A stretch of DNA of 64,000 nucleotides from Camellia lanceoleosa (GCA_025200525.1 JANUSC010000052.1:124001-188000), one strand, 5' to 3'. Numbered from the stretch's first letter, positions 9,584 to 20,592 are shown. The notes: generated by a model not told the origin, from the sequence alone. Made by a program: numbers and translations.

Positions 9584-12007
9584 CTAAGTACTATGACTAA
9601 TTTGTGGTTTCTCAACCTCGGATGGCGGTGTCGTATTCTGTTTGACTGCTATCTCGGCGTCTATCTCCAGCAAAGTCTGATCCAGACTCTTTTCGACACA
9701 CTTGACCTCGACCTTAGATGTGGTTGGTTTGGGGGAGACGCCCTTGGAAGCCAAGTCATCCTCCTCATTCTGAGTCAGGTTTATTTCCTCATTGAGGGTG
9801 GGAGACTTGGCATCAGTGGCAGCCTCCTCCTCCACTTTGTTGGCTTCATCATCCTCGGCATCGTCTTCGGGCTCTGAAGGGAAAGGCACCTGAAGCTGGT
9901 TGATATCTCGGAGATCGGAGTCCAGGGGAACAGTTAACTTATTGAGCATTGCTGTCTAACTAAGGTAGTAACCTCGGTTGTAAGCCAAGTTGACTTGCTG
10001 TCTGTATTGATCACGGACGGCAGCCTGCCCCTCTTCAAATACTTTTTCATTAGCTGCCTTTACCTTGGCCTCCTTAGCGATGAGGGCCTCCTGAAGCTTG
10101 GCCTCCAAGTCAGCTGCCTTGGCCTTGGCAGCTTCAAGGTCGACTCTTGCGGCCTCGGCTTCGTCATTGGCCATTTTGGCTTTTTCCTTAACCAAATTCT
10201 GAGCAACTTTGACATCCTTGGCCTGGTCTATTAGAGCTCGATTGTTGGCCTTGGCTTTGTTGAGTGAGGATAGGAGTTTGGCTGCTTCTTTTGTCTTTCT
10301 TTCCAACTTCTTCCTCATCATCTCAGTTTTGACAGCATATGAGTGAGCATGCTGAATAGCCTGCAAGAAGTAAAATAGATTAGTGAGATTTTTTCTATGT
10401 ATAGAAAGAACTGTAAAGAAATAAGTATAAAAGGATTACCAAAACCGAGTGTTGCATCATGAGAGAAAAGCTTTCATACTCATGTAACTTGGCCATACGA
10501 TTCATGTTTTTAGGCAGAAGAACAGTCGTTGACAGGGTTGCCCCGACTTCAAGATTTGCCGCACTATCACCGGCAGTAGGGGATCTGTCATTGACCATAA
10601 CCTCGGGCGCCCAGGTCATGGTGCGGTAATAGCTGGTGCCTTATGGGTGGTCGGATCTCGGCTTTTTGGCCAGTGCAGTTTCGGATGATGGTGCCTTGGC
10701 TGGCCTTTTGTCAGCAGAAGGGGCACTCTTTTCGGCCTCGGCTAGTTTCAAAATAGGCACAATGTCCTCATAATCGATCTGAGTCACTGTGGCCTTTGCT
10801 TTGGCCTTCTTCATCCGTTTTGGCTTTGGAATTGGTTGGGAAGGGGAGGACGAGGATTGCACCATCACAACCCTAGGGATATTAGCGAGTAGGTCTTTAA
10901 TAACTGCCGGTTTGCGCCCCATCTCTTCAGCAGTGGAGGCTACAGTTACTTTGGTGGCAAGGTGGATAGCTGGAAGTGTAGTAGGTGGGTTGTCTGGGTC
11001 GTAGGCCGATGACTCAGAAAGTCAACGTTTGCGGCTGTGGATTCTACCAGCTGGAGCGTTGGTAGGAACTCGACGACGACGTTGGCGCTGGTGTGGAGGA
11101 ATTAATTAGGAAGCAGAGGTGGATGGTTGCTCCACAAGACTAGAGGTTGATCCCTGATTTGGCCTTGATGATGATTCGGCTTGTGGAGTTGTTGTTGAAG
11201 GCGGAGATTTGCTCTTCTTGGGGATGTCGGGCAGTGCGGATTTGTACGTCGGTATATAATTGAGCAGTAGAGGGGCTTTGCGCTGGTCAACTGGCAAGTC
11301 CAGCAACTTCTTAAAGTCCTTGCTGGGGAATAAGGTTTTGCGGAAATCTTTTGATAGCTAAGGGAGAGCTGCAAGTACAAGAATCAGACATTAGAACATA
11401 TAAGGGGAATAAAGTGATAAGACTTAAAAGTATGTAAAGTGACGCTTGGTTCTTACCATTACCCTCTTTAAACATTGATCAGCTCAAAGGATAGAGATAG
11501 AGGTCGTCATCAGGTGAGAACTCCCAGTTGCCCGAGATGATGAAATAATCATCTTCCACACCTTGTTGGAGTCTGGGAGGTCGGCTATGAGTTTGTAGAC
11601 TGTGGATCTCGGCTTGAGGTAATAGACGTAGCCTTTTTGGATTTTTGGCCACACATGGTGTAACAGTATTAGATATCGGCTAGTGTTATCCTAGCGTTTT
11701 CTTGGCTAGCTAAAGCAATTATATCATTAATGACTCTATAGGCATTAATGACTCTATAGGAGTTAATGGCTAGTTGCATCGGGTTGAGTTTGTAGTAATG
11801 AAGGACTTGTCGGAAAAGGATGTTTAGAGGGAACCTAAGTCCACACTTTATGAAAGTAACTACGGGGAAAGGCATGGAGTCCCCATCAGGCATGATGGAG
11901 TCCTCCTCCCCTGTCAGCCTAACGTGAACATCGACTAGGATGGAGAATTCTCTCCTAAAGTACTCTAACTTAGAAGGGGTGTCGACTCTTCACTTGAACA
12001 TGCCCAT
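9584..12007 (-). pseudogene. Antisense gene of Tat-1 (aORF): gypsy-type transposon domain plus coiled coil
   Basis: Read on the minus strand from ATG at 12007 (MGMFK). The N-terminal part contains PFPVVTFIKCGLRFPLNILF and LHYYKLNPMQLAINSYRVIN, resembling the Pfam family 'putative gypsy type transposon' (PF04195, from memory). An intron follows with donor ATG|GTAAGAACC near 11456 and acceptor tgCAG near 11370. The middle part is Lys/Ser/Pro-rich with basic patches (PKPKRMKKAKAKA). A second intron lies about 10440-10366. The C-terminal part is a long Ala/Lys/Glu coiled coil (10366 to 9956) and, after one stop, an acidic tail. The same architecture and intron positions recur on the plus strand at 59482-64000. 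Function unknown. It has stops (for example codon 6 and before the coil tail). Confidence 0.75.
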
Positions 12008-13176
12008 TATCTCGGTCAAAGTGGGTCTAATTTCAGGTTTTTTGGTAAGAGGTTTGGAAAGTGGCAAATTATCTCGACTAAACCCTAGAGAGCACTGGAG
12101 TAAAGGTTTCTGAGAATCTAAGGGGGTTTTGGTTTGGTTTTCCTAAAGAACAGAGTTCTAGATCAAATCCCAAACCTAAATCTATGCAGATACAAGAATC
12201 AAAGGCAAGAATTTAGAAATAAAGTAAGAAAAACAGAAAAGAACAATGATTTAGACTCAAGAAAACAAACAGAAATTCAAGAACATTGAATAAAGTGTGT
12301 GTAAATGTGCAAAAGCCAAGGACAGTGGCAAATTACAAAAACATCAAGTGTATGAGCAGTTCGTGTGTGCATATGTAGACTTAAAGATAGATTGGACAAA
12401 CACAAAATTGCAAACAAACATGCTCAACACATGAATGATGAAATTTAAAGCACAGCCAAAGATTCAAGAACATAAACGGATTCACAATGGCAACAAACAA
12501 TGCAATAGAGTTTGAAATAAATCAAAGACTGAAAAGGGGGAAAACAATGACTTACCGAAGAGAATGATGCTGGTATGAGGTATGTCGGAGTCAGACGATG
12601 ACGGTGAATGGAGCAGAACGGTGAGTGCTTCGTCGGAGGAGATGAACGGAGCAAGTTGCAGAGCTCGAGAACTTGGACAATGGCGGTTTTAGAGAGAGAA
12701 AGCTTGAGCAAAATCAAAGATGTGAAGTGAAAAGATGGAAAGAGGGAAAGAATTTTTGTTAAAACACGAAAAAGCGGCAAAACCACAATCAATGTGCCTT
12801 GGATGACGTGCCTGTCAGGTGGCGTACGCAGAAGCGACGCAACCTGATGGCCCGTGTTAGGTACGGATCAATGAGAAAAGGACACATGGATAAAATGGTT
12901 GAGAAAACCGTGCGTGACAGCTCATACGCAGATGAAACTCTTGGAGTTCTTGATTTAATGAAGTAAGGACCTCAGCTAGGGGAACGGTCCTAGTTAAGGA
13001 ACTTGAAGAACTTGGTTCTTGGTTCTTGGTCATTGAAAAAGTAGACTGCAAAGTCTTGGTCGTAACAAGCCGATGTGTGATGAACTCGGTCATGAATGAT
13101 GGAGTAAGTCTTAGCCGACGTTTTGAGAGGACAAACAATGTAGGGTCCATCACCTCAGTGTGTCGAGGTAATAAAA
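12008..13176 (-). promoter_or_regulatory. 5' leader and probable promoter region of the Tat-1 antisense gene
   Basis: About 1.2 kb between the antisense start codon and the polypurine tract has no sense coding. On the minus strand it holds a CT-rich leader (about 12780-12560) ending in a splice donor TTCG|GTAAGT at 12555. The equivalent region of Tat-2 on the other strand shows a matching leader and donor (TTTG|GTAAGC at 58923). The shared leader with a donor suggests a 5'-UTR intron. No convincing TATA box was found. Confidence 0.5.
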
Positions 13177-13189
13177 CCTAGGGGGTAGT
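13177..13189 (+). promoter_or_regulatory. Polypurine tract of Tat-1
   Basis: The purine-rich acctagggggtagt stands immediately before the 3' LTR. Its complement is found at the same place beside the Tat-2 LTR (58283-58294). Confidence 0.75.
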
Positions 13190-13734
13190 TGTGAGGACAT
13201 ATTTTGTGAATGACAGCACGTGGTCGAGGTGACGACGACGTGTCAGCCAGAGTGCCACGTGGCTTGATCGTGTGTTAAGATGATCTCGGCTAGGCCGAGG
13301 TTATTTGCAGAGATACCGGAATCCAAGATGAGCGGATAAGGGACAAGAGTCCTAGAATGGGGGAGGACCTCAGTCTGGATAAAGATGAAGCTCTTAGGAA
13401 GTTTATCTCTATCTAGTTGAGAGTCCCAAGTAAGTATTGAGCTAGAGTCCATTAAAACTAGGCTTCTACAGGATTATGTTAGTGCTGGCTATAAAAGTGA
13501 GGCACCCTCGTGGGTCTAAAGTACTCTTTTTGTATTCTGGCTAGTGAGTTAAGCACTATTTGTTATCTTTGAGAGATAATTGAGTATTGACTTGATTGTC
13601 GGAGTGCCCCAGGGTGGACGCACCACCGTCAGAGTCTTTTCTTTCTGTGACAGATTGTTCGGGCGTAATCTGTTCTACCTGTGCTCTCCAGCTGGGTATT
13701 TGTTTGGCAATGTGGTCGGAAATCAACACACACA
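13190..13734 (+). repeat. 3' LTR of Tat-1
   Basis: 545 bp, TGTGAGGACATA to CACACA, followed by the target duplication GGAAG at 13735-13739. It has more substitutions against the 5' LTR than a recent insertion would show. Confidence 0.92.
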
Positions 13735-13960
13735 GGAAGGAAACTGGTATGCTTGATTGAAGTTATTGATCCTTTTTTTGATCTTTGTATATATATATAT
13801 GAAGATGTGTTTATTGATTCCAGCCATGTGAAAGTCAATAAGAGTGGTTACCTCAGCTATACCTAATACATATGAATAGAATTTGGGGGGGGGGGGTGGG
13901 GGGGGGACCAAGACAAATGTTGAAACTGGGTTGCATATACGCGCATATAACAGTCCAAAC
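13735..13960 (-). promoter_or_regulatory. Displaced upstream region of AO1
   Basis: 13740-13870 is nearly identical to the region just upstream of AO2 (27003-27135), including a tatatatatatat tract at 13788-13801 that would serve as TATA box on the minus strand. Weaker similarity continues to about 13955 (aatgttgaa, gggttgcatat). The Tat-1 insertion separates it from the AO1 exons by 10.5 kb. Confidence 0.65.
13885..13906 (+). repeat. Poly(G) tract
   Basis: A 22-base G run with a single T, inside the AO1 upstream region. AO2 lacks it at the matching place. Long G runs are slippage-prone and may also be miscounted in sequencing. Confidence 0.9.
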
Positions 13961-14064
13961 AAAGAAATGTCCTGGGTGTTTCCTCCTTTGGGTTAGGGGT
14001 GTTGGGGGTGGGGAACATGGACCTAGGATATGCAATCGCAGACTAGCTGTTGCCAATAGTTCTT

Positions 14065-14449
14065 AAAGCGTCTTCAACTCAGATTTTTCATCAAATTTAA
14101 ATTTGATAAAACCATACTCACTTTTTATGCTTCAACCATAACTTCTAATCCATATCAAATGAAGGAAGAGTTGCTTTTTTTTTTTTTTTTTTCCCATCAA
14201 ATCAAGGGAGCGTTTTATCCTTTTATCAAATTTGTATGTAATCGTTGAGCCAGACGTCTTCCCGAACGTTCTCTTGGACATCCTCCCGGACAACCGGGTT
14301 TGGGATGAATTAGGATGAAAATTTGCTCTTACCAAATGACTGGCTAAATTGATGAAACTCGTTGGAGTGCATCATTTTAGATCAAGTTTTTTATTAAATT
14401 TTTATTCAAATTTGATGAAAATTTTGAGTAAGCATTGGAGATGCTCTTT
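14065..14449. mobile_element. MITE with 'GAGCATCTCCAA' type ends
   Basis: About 385 bp. The left end (aaagcgtcttcaactcag, then tcatcaaattt) and the reverse complement of the right end (aaagagcatctccaatgc, then tcatcaaattt) form imperfect terminal inverted repeats. Elements with such ends are very common in plant genomes. A clear target duplication is not visible. No coding capacity. Confidence 0.5.
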
Positions 14450-14509
14450 GGAGAATATTTGTATTGTATGGTTTCAATTTTCATAACTTATTTTTAGACG
14501 GATTTTGTT

Positions 14510-14830
14510 TGTCTTTATTGATTTTTTATTTATTTATATTTTAGTCAAAATTTATTTATTTTTTTTAGACAAGGTTTTCCTCCAACCCATTATGAAGGAG
14601 TTCCTACATCCCAAGCGATGTGGCATTCTGTAATTGGTCACTTGTTATATAAATCAAAATCTATTTAATTCCTTGATAGGCTTTTGATGGTTGATGAAAG
14701 CATGTATTTAATAATTCTAAATATTTTAGGTAACTTATATAATTTTTTTATTAATTTAAATCTTTGTCTAAAATTATATTCTTTAACTTTCTAAAATAAT
14801 TTTTTTATACTTGGGTTTTTAAAATCTCTA
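14510..14830 (+). repeat. Interspersed repeat, copy 1 (inverted relative to 23215-23545)
   Basis: Contains cctccaacccattatgaagg, acatcccaagcgatg and gaattatta-type AT-rich sequence. The reverse complement matches 23215-23545 over most of its length (ggatgtaggaactcc against ggatgtaggagctcc; ggaattaaatag in both). No terminal repeats identified; family unknown. Confidence 0.6.
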
Positions 14831-15079
14831 ATGTATTTGTCTTTAGTTTGATTGAAAAATTACGTGGTCGATTTTTTTGTTGTTTTATGAAACTCAATTT
14901 TCAAAAAAATTCTACTCTTTTTAAGTTTTTTTTTTTACTTTTTCCAAAAACTTTTTATGGTCTCTAGATTATGAAACCAATTTAAATATTATAAATTTAA
15001 TTTGTTTCAATATATCATGGTATAGAATAGGTTCTCTACTTACTTTGGTACCAATTATATATTGGTGTAAAACAAAGAC
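14831..15079. other. AT-rich stretch without recognisable content
   Basis: Only AT-rich sequence with short T and A runs; no open frame, motif or terminal repeats seen. Confidence 0.4.
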
Positions 15080-15232
15080 CAATGGGTGCTAGATAGCCTC
15101 TTGATTCTAGTGTAATATTTTTAATAATAAATAAATAAATTCTAATGTAATATTTTTCATCATAATCATTGGACAAATTATTTTTCTTGAATAATTGAAG
15201 TATTATGGTTGCAAGAATGTGATGGTTGAGGA
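15080..15232 (+). repeat. Duplicated segment shared with 28612-28757
   Basis: Runs such as tagcctcttgattcta, aataaataaataaattctaa and ataatcattggacaaatta occur in the same order at 28612-28757, ending at ggttgcaagaatgtgatggtt against ggttgccagaatgtgatggtt. Together with the AO homology this indicates a larger, now eroded duplication. Confidence 0.75.
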
Positions 15233-15437
15233 TTTTAAAAAGATAAAAAAGTTAAATCAAGTATTTTGGATAACTTATTTTTCTCTAAATCATCTCTGTT
15301 ATTATTATTATTATTATTATTATTTTGTTTGTTTAATTATTTATTTATATAGGGTTTATTTATTTATTTTATGTTGGAAAATAAGGATTTTTTGGCCACT
15401 TTAAGAAATTTTCTTTCTTTTCCTATTCATATGACCC

Positions 15438-15468
<31 letters not shown>

Positions 15469-16453
15469 AAAAAAAAAAGAGTTGAAAAACAGAAAAATTC
15501 TTCTTTCTTCATATGAACATTTTTCTTTTGAAAGTTGAAACCAGTACATGTTTCCTTCTTCATAGAAAAACTTCTCTTTTTTTTTTTTTTTTTTTTTTTT
15601 TCTCAAAGTTTATTCTTTCTTTTCTATTCACATGAAAGAGCCAAAAAAAAAAAAAAAGTACTAATTGAAAAATTACAGCCATACAGACAGTAATAAAGTC
15701 CATGATTAAATTCTGACCATCTACTACGTGAAATCAGGGGTTTGTTGCTTGAGTAGGGCAGCCACAAACACCAAGGCACTAACATGGCAAATCAAGGGAA
15801 TGCTAACACACACCATAATTGTTATTGTTATTATTATTATTATTTTTAAATAAATAAAAAAAAAGGTAGTAAAAGGTATTGCCAGGACATCACAATAATG
15901 TCATATATATCTCTTATAAAGTTAAACAAATATAATTATGCTTAATTTGTAAATTTTTATTTAAAAATTTGCATGATTTGAAAGTTTCAAACTAGACAAA
16001 TATCATATGTACTCTATGCCCTTTTTTTCTTTGCAATTTTATTATTTTCCTGTATTAAAGAAGTTTCCCTTCCATCCTCGACTTGTGCTGGCTACCCATA
16101 TATACTACTAAATTGAAAGTTGGACACTGATAGGTGTTTTCGTCTTTTTTGTTGGCCAAGTGTATGATATTATGAAATTTAATCTTGAATTGTCATCCCT
16201 TCCAAGAGGTGGCAGACACGTGAATGTCAACAAGATTCACCGGCTCCGAGCTTTCTGCCATAGCAACCAGACAAAGGAGGTGAGAATTCAATTCAGATAG
16301 GGTTGGATTGACCATGTGTTCTCTCTCCTGGTCGGGTCATAGGTGAGCTTTCTTGTTACTTACATTTTAGGCAAGTTAAACACCAACCAGGACTAGTTGG
16401 TTTAATAGTGTTGAAATATTCAATATTGATAAACCAAGACTATTGTGATTGAG
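15233..16453. other. AT-rich region with simple repeats
   Basis: Holds (TTA)n at 15299-15323, C24 followed by A20 at 15435-15478, T25 at 15577-15601, A-runs near 15640 and (TTA)n near 15825-15843. The 15480-15660 part repeats attctttctt..catatgaa-like words around homopolymers. No gene or terminal repeat recognised. Confidence 0.6.
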
Positions 16454-16612
16454 AAGAAGCTTCAAACCGGATTTTTTTGTGATGGAGGTGATTATGATGG
16501 CTATTATGGCAGGTTCTTCCTCAATTGGTACTCTCAAGTTCTAGTTGACCATGGTGACTGGGTACTTTCTTTGGCCAAGTTAGCCTTTGAAGGCACTTGC
16601 ATTGCTGCAAAG
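16454..16612 (+). pseudogene. Beta-amylase (GH14) exon relic
   Basis: The frame reads [20 protein letters not shown], then [11 protein letters not shown] and [16 protein letters not shown], which matches a conserved internal segment of plant beta-amylases (alpha-1,4-glucan exo-hydrolases releasing maltose; plastid or cytosol). It ends exactly at a good donor, AAG|GTGAGT at 16613. The residues just upstream (IEKKLQ) do not fit the family, no acceptor is obvious and no further exon was found up to 17550 or beyond. It looks most like a BAM4-type sequence from memory, but I would not insist on the paralogue. The exon itself has no stop. It is either a relic or the visible exon of a gene disrupted by repeats. 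Confidence 0.7.
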
Positions 16613-17549
16613 GTGAGTCAGCTTTAAGACTAATTTTAAGTTTGTGAAAATGAATTTTATTATCCTTATTGAGATAGCAACTGATTAGGATCTATTTTTT
16701 TCAGTTCTACTTTCTCTTCATAATACTTAAGTTCTATGTTTATTTATGATCCACTGGGATGATTTAGTTTGCAAAATTTATGTACCACAGTTTGATTTCA
16801 CTAATCCTTTCTGAATTAGTAAAGTGCTAAGCATATTGGTATGTTCATACGAAGTAGGTTCCACGCCAAATTCTCATTGTAGAGTCGAAAGACCTGCTAT
16901 TTCATGAGTGTAATGTTTGCATGATGTGTTTCTGCCAATTGAGCTGATTTAATTGTGCAACTTAGAATGTGCATGAAAAGGAAAGAAAATCTCATTGAAA
17001 AAAGGGATTCAATGTCTGTCTTCAATTGTACATCTATTAGCACATTCTTTTGACATGCCCCAAACCCCAATTTGTGGGGACCAATACTAATTGATGATAG
17101 GTCTAAACAACGGGAACACAACTGTTTGTGACATTGAGGATATTTTCTATAAATTATTTTGCAGGAATATGATTCCATTTTTATTCTTATTTAAGTAAAA
17201 ATTTAAGTGGCAATGCAAACATTGGAAGTTTTTGGCTACATATCTACTTTAAGTTCACTTTATAATGCTGATTATTATGAAAATTTAAGTTCCAATTTTT
17301 TGCCTATTTTTATTGTGCTATTCATCTTATATTAACTGTTATAGCTAATTGATAAACTCACTCTGTTGGTCACTTTATCAGGTATATGATATCTTCAGCT
17401 AAATTTTCCATTACCTCCTCAGACTTGATTGAGTTGAAACCAGTGCTTATTTCTTTCTATACCTCACAAACTGTTTAGTCAATATTCATTCATTGCATTT
17501 TCAGTTAGCTCATCACTGATAGCTCATCTTGTGTTTCATCATTAACCGA
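16613..17549. other. Intron-like sequence downstream of the beta-amylase exon
   Basis: Starts with the GTGAGT donor and is AT/T-rich in the manner of plant introns. No second amylase exon is recognisable before the CACTA-like element at 17550. Confidence 0.4.
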
Positions 17550-18193
17550 CACTACAAAAAAAACACATTTTAGTGACATCATACTAGTGGTATGTTCTTA
17601 AAAAATGTCACAAAAAGAATATTTGGTAGCATTTTTTAGAAAAATGTCATAGAGCCACAAACATACAAGGCTCTAGTGGCATTTCAATTAAAAAAAGTGT
17701 CACTTCACTACAACAAAAATGTCACTACAACAAATTTATACTTTAGTGACACTACACTAGTGGCATGTTTTTAGAAAATGCCACAAAACTAAAAATTAGC
17801 ATTAAATGTTTTAGAAAAATGCCACAGAACCACAAATATATAAGGCTCTAGTGGCATTTCAATAAAGAAATGTCACATCAATTTTATGGCATTTTATAAA
17901 ATAATGACACAAAAAATTATGTTCGTGACATTTACCAATAGATGCCACTAAACTTTAGTCGCAATGGCATTTTTAAAAAAATGTCAAGACACTAGGTAGG
18001 TGCAAATTACTTTTTATGGCACTTAGGTGAAAAGTGTCAAACAAATATTTTATAGCATTTTGAGAAATGTCACTAGGCCAAAAACTTTCCAAGCTTATAA
18101 TGGCATTTTTGAAAAAACAAAAAATGCCAATATATTTTCTAAATTTTTAAAATGCAGTATATGATTAAAAATAAATAAATTAAACTCAATATA

Positions 18194-18800
18194 CACTATA
18201 GGAAAAAGCACATTCGGCTACTAAATTTCGTGACCAAAACAGCATTAGTTGCCAAAAGTAAAGCTTTTTGGCAACTAAACAATTTTTGTAGCCAAAAGTC
18301 TACAATTGGCGACTAAAACTAAGTTTGGTCGCTGATTATATGAGTTTTAGTGACTAAAAAACTTTTAGTAGCCCAAAGTAAAGTTTTTTGGCAACTAAAA
18401 AAATTTAATAGCCAATAGTCTACAATTTGCGACTAAAAATAAGTTTGGTCGCTGATTATATGAGTTTTACCGACTAAAAAAATTTTAGTAGTCAAAAGTA
18501 AAGCTTTTTGGTGCCAAAAAAAATTTTAGCAGCCAAAAGTTTACAATTGGCGACTAAAAAATAAGTTTAGTCGCCAAAAGTGGTCATTTTTAGCGCAGGA
18601 GAACTAAAATCCTAAGGCGAGAATTAAATTTTTTGGCGATCAAAATTTTGGTAGCTGAAAGTGCATCTTCGGCGATCAAATCCGATTTTGGTCGGCAAAA
18701 GTTAAGTTTTTTAGCAACTAAAAAACAATTAGTAGCCAAAACTATAAAATTGGTGACTAAAAAATATTTTTAGCCGCCAAAAGTGGTCTTTTTTTATTTT
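18194..18800. mobile_element. CACTA-like family B, left-end fragment
   Basis: Starts CACTATAGGAAAAAGCAC and is packed with subterminal repeats of ggcgactaaa, tagtcgccaaaag and ttagtagcc. The same words fill 20150-20592 and 56464-57137, both ending in CTTGTAGTG. No transposase is present. It lies inside family A, while the nearest matching right end is outside A. Confidence 0.6.
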
Positions 18801-18924
18801 GCTAGTAAATAGTTTATTTTACATAAATTATGTTCAATAAAATAATTATGTTTATACATATACTTTTATATTAATATGGATGTATGTGCTATATAAATAA
18901 TATATGTTGCATATATAATCATGT

Positions 18925-19010
18925 GGTGCTATAGAGGTGTAATGGGAAGAGTGTAGTGTATAAGGTTTATTGTGCGGGAGGTTGGCGGTTCGAGTCTCCG
19001 TAAGAGCAGA
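18925..19010 (+). repeat. tRNA-like (SINE-type) sequence
   Basis: tggtgctatagaggtgtaatgg resembles a pol III A box region, and ggttcgagtctcc about 50 bases later matches a B box (GGTTCGANTCC). The order and spacing suit a tRNA-derived SINE head. A full cloverleaf and anticodon cannot be folded convincingly, and no poly(A) or target duplication is seen, so this is tentative. Confidence 0.35.
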
Positions 19011-19368
19011 TCAAATTGTTGTACAACGAATTATCGTCACGAATGACACTTGATAGCATCACGAATAGTGCCTACCATGACATTAAAGTATCACTGAAAT
19101 GTTTTAGTTTTGATGGTGTAATGACACTTATAAATGTCACTAACTCTTTTTTTAATGGCGCTTGATAGTGCAACAAATAATATCTACCATGACATCAAAA
19201 TGTCATTGAAAGTTTTTAGCCATGATGGTGTAGTGACACTTGCAAGTATTTACCGTGGCACGGATACAAATGGCACTTGTTTAAAATGCCACAAGACTAA
19301 AAAATTTCATTAAACCAATAGTTTTGTGGCACTTTCAAATGTCACTAAACTAAGAAAATATTGTAGTG

Positions 19369-20149
19369 TGATATATTTGATTTTATTGATTGTGGTTGCT
19401 TGGACTCATTTGTAAATCAAGTAGAACACATTCTATTATTCACCCAAGTTATAAGTTCATTAATTAGTTGGTATATTTGTTGCTGTATAACTAATATTGC
19501 GTGTTATATCCTCATAAATCGTTATTTGCCTATTTTAGTTGAAATCTTTGAAATAACAATCTGTTAAGTTAAAACGAATCATTCACTGATTTTTCTTTAT
19601 TTAGTCTTGCTATATCAATTGATATATTCGTTGTGTTATTCATCTCAATTCAACTGAGTTAGTTATTTAATTTTTTGTTCTCCATAAGCTAAATTACTTG
19701 TTAAATAAATTGAACCATATTCTGTTTAAACAAAAATCAAGCTCTGCATTTTTGATTAGTTACCTCACTGATTTTTGTTACAGATTGATGATGTTGCCAT
19801 GGATACAGTAATGTTTTTGGGCCAGATTGATGATGTTTGCACAGGCACAATTTACATTATATTTTTGTTTATGGAAAACATGTACACCTAATATGTTTTG
19901 TTATTGAGATTTTTTTTTTTAATTTGGATTTTAATTGTTGGTTTGGATAGTATATGTATTTGTAGGATTATACTATATTTATGGATTCTTATTTTCTTTG
20001 ATATGTACGGTTAGTAGTATATTGTTGAAAATTGAATGCTACCGGTTGTGGAGAAATATTTTTATTGAATGGTTGAGAATTGAATGAATGAATGAATGAA
20101 TAATTTTGTATATGCACAGGTTACGGGTGGCGCAATAAATATTACAGAA
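19369..20149. other. Stretch without recognisable gene between CACTA-like pieces
   Basis: T-rich, intron-like. A 14-base word, gattgatgatgtt, occurs twice (19786 and 19826), and a short (GAAT)n run is at about 20078-20100. Possibly internal sequence of the family B element. Confidence 0.35.
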
Positions 20150-20592
20150 CAAATTATAAAAACAAAATGAGACCTTTTGGCGATTAAATAAATATCACAG
20201 GTTGGCTTTTGGCTACTAAAATTTTAGTCGCCAATTGTCAAAAAATGAAACTTTTGGCTACTAAATTTTTAGTCGCCAAAGTGAAACTTTTGGCTACCAA
20301 ATAGTTAGTCACCAAACATACATGATCAATTGGGTACTAAATAATTTAGTCGCTAAAAGTAAAAATATATATATTTAATTATTTTTAAAAAATATATAGT
20401 GACTAAAGTTTTAGTCGCCGATAGATCACTTTTGGCTACTAAAAAAATTTTAGTCGCTGATTGTCTTCCCCGACGAACTATTGGTGACCAAACTGGTGAC
20501 CAAATATATTAGTCGCCAAAAGTAATTGGCGACTAAAATACAGCTTTTGGTGACTAAAATTTTTGTCGCCACAAGTGAAATTTCTTGTAGTG
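20150..20592. mobile_element. CACTA-like family B, right-end fragment
   Basis: Subterminal repeats of ttttagtcgcc/ggcgactaaa in both orientations end in TTTCTTGTAGTG at 20592. The complement of that end, CACTACAAGAAA, matches the left end at 18194 in style (CACTATAGGAAA). Three-base flanks ata (18191-18193) and att (20593-20595) agree at two of three positions, compatible with the two being ends of one insertion. Confidence 0.6.

Larger units (their letters stand above)
3252..13734 (+). mobile_element. Ty3/gypsy LTR retrotransposon, Tat lineage (Tat-1), complete but degenerate
   Basis: 10483 bp. LTRs start TGTG and end CACACA, and are flanked by the perfect 5-bp duplication GGAAG (3247-3251 and 13735-13739). 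Order: 5' LTR, PBS, gag, protease, reverse transcriptase, RNase H, second RNase H, integrase, antisense gene, polypurine tract, 3' LTR. The extra RNase H between RNase H and integrase and an antisense ORF downstream of pol are hallmarks of Tat-type elements. Many stops and frameshifts make it non-autonomous. By eye the first 145 bp of the LTRs differ at roughly 16 positions, mostly transitions, so the insertion is old. It sits between AO1 and the AO1 upstream region. Confidence 0.9.
17550..19368. mobile_element. CACTA-like non-autonomous element, family A
   Basis: Begins CACTACAAAAAAAACAC and ends ATATTGTAGTG, with 3-bp flanks CGA and TGA (one transition apart). The ends carry many subterminal copies of tagtgacatttt/atggcattt/tgtcact words in both directions. 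17560-17700 is repeated at 17735-17870. No transposase is visible. A piece of a second family (18194-18800) and a tRNA-like stretch (18925-19010) lie inside. Confidence 0.6.

Noticed and set aside
9593..10234. Plus-strand open frames (94 and 79 codons)
   Set aside because: They are the complement of the antisense gene's coiled coil; Leu-rich shadow of Lys/Glu/Ala codons.
18925..19010. A functional tRNA gene
   Set aside because: Only the B box and a weak A box are present; no acceptor stem or credible anticodon arm.
18194..20592. Regular recurrence of tagtcgcc/ggcgacta words, at first sight array-like
   Set aside because: Words occur in both orientations with irregular spacing and end in CACTA-type termini; these are transposon subterminal repeats, not a CRISPR array.
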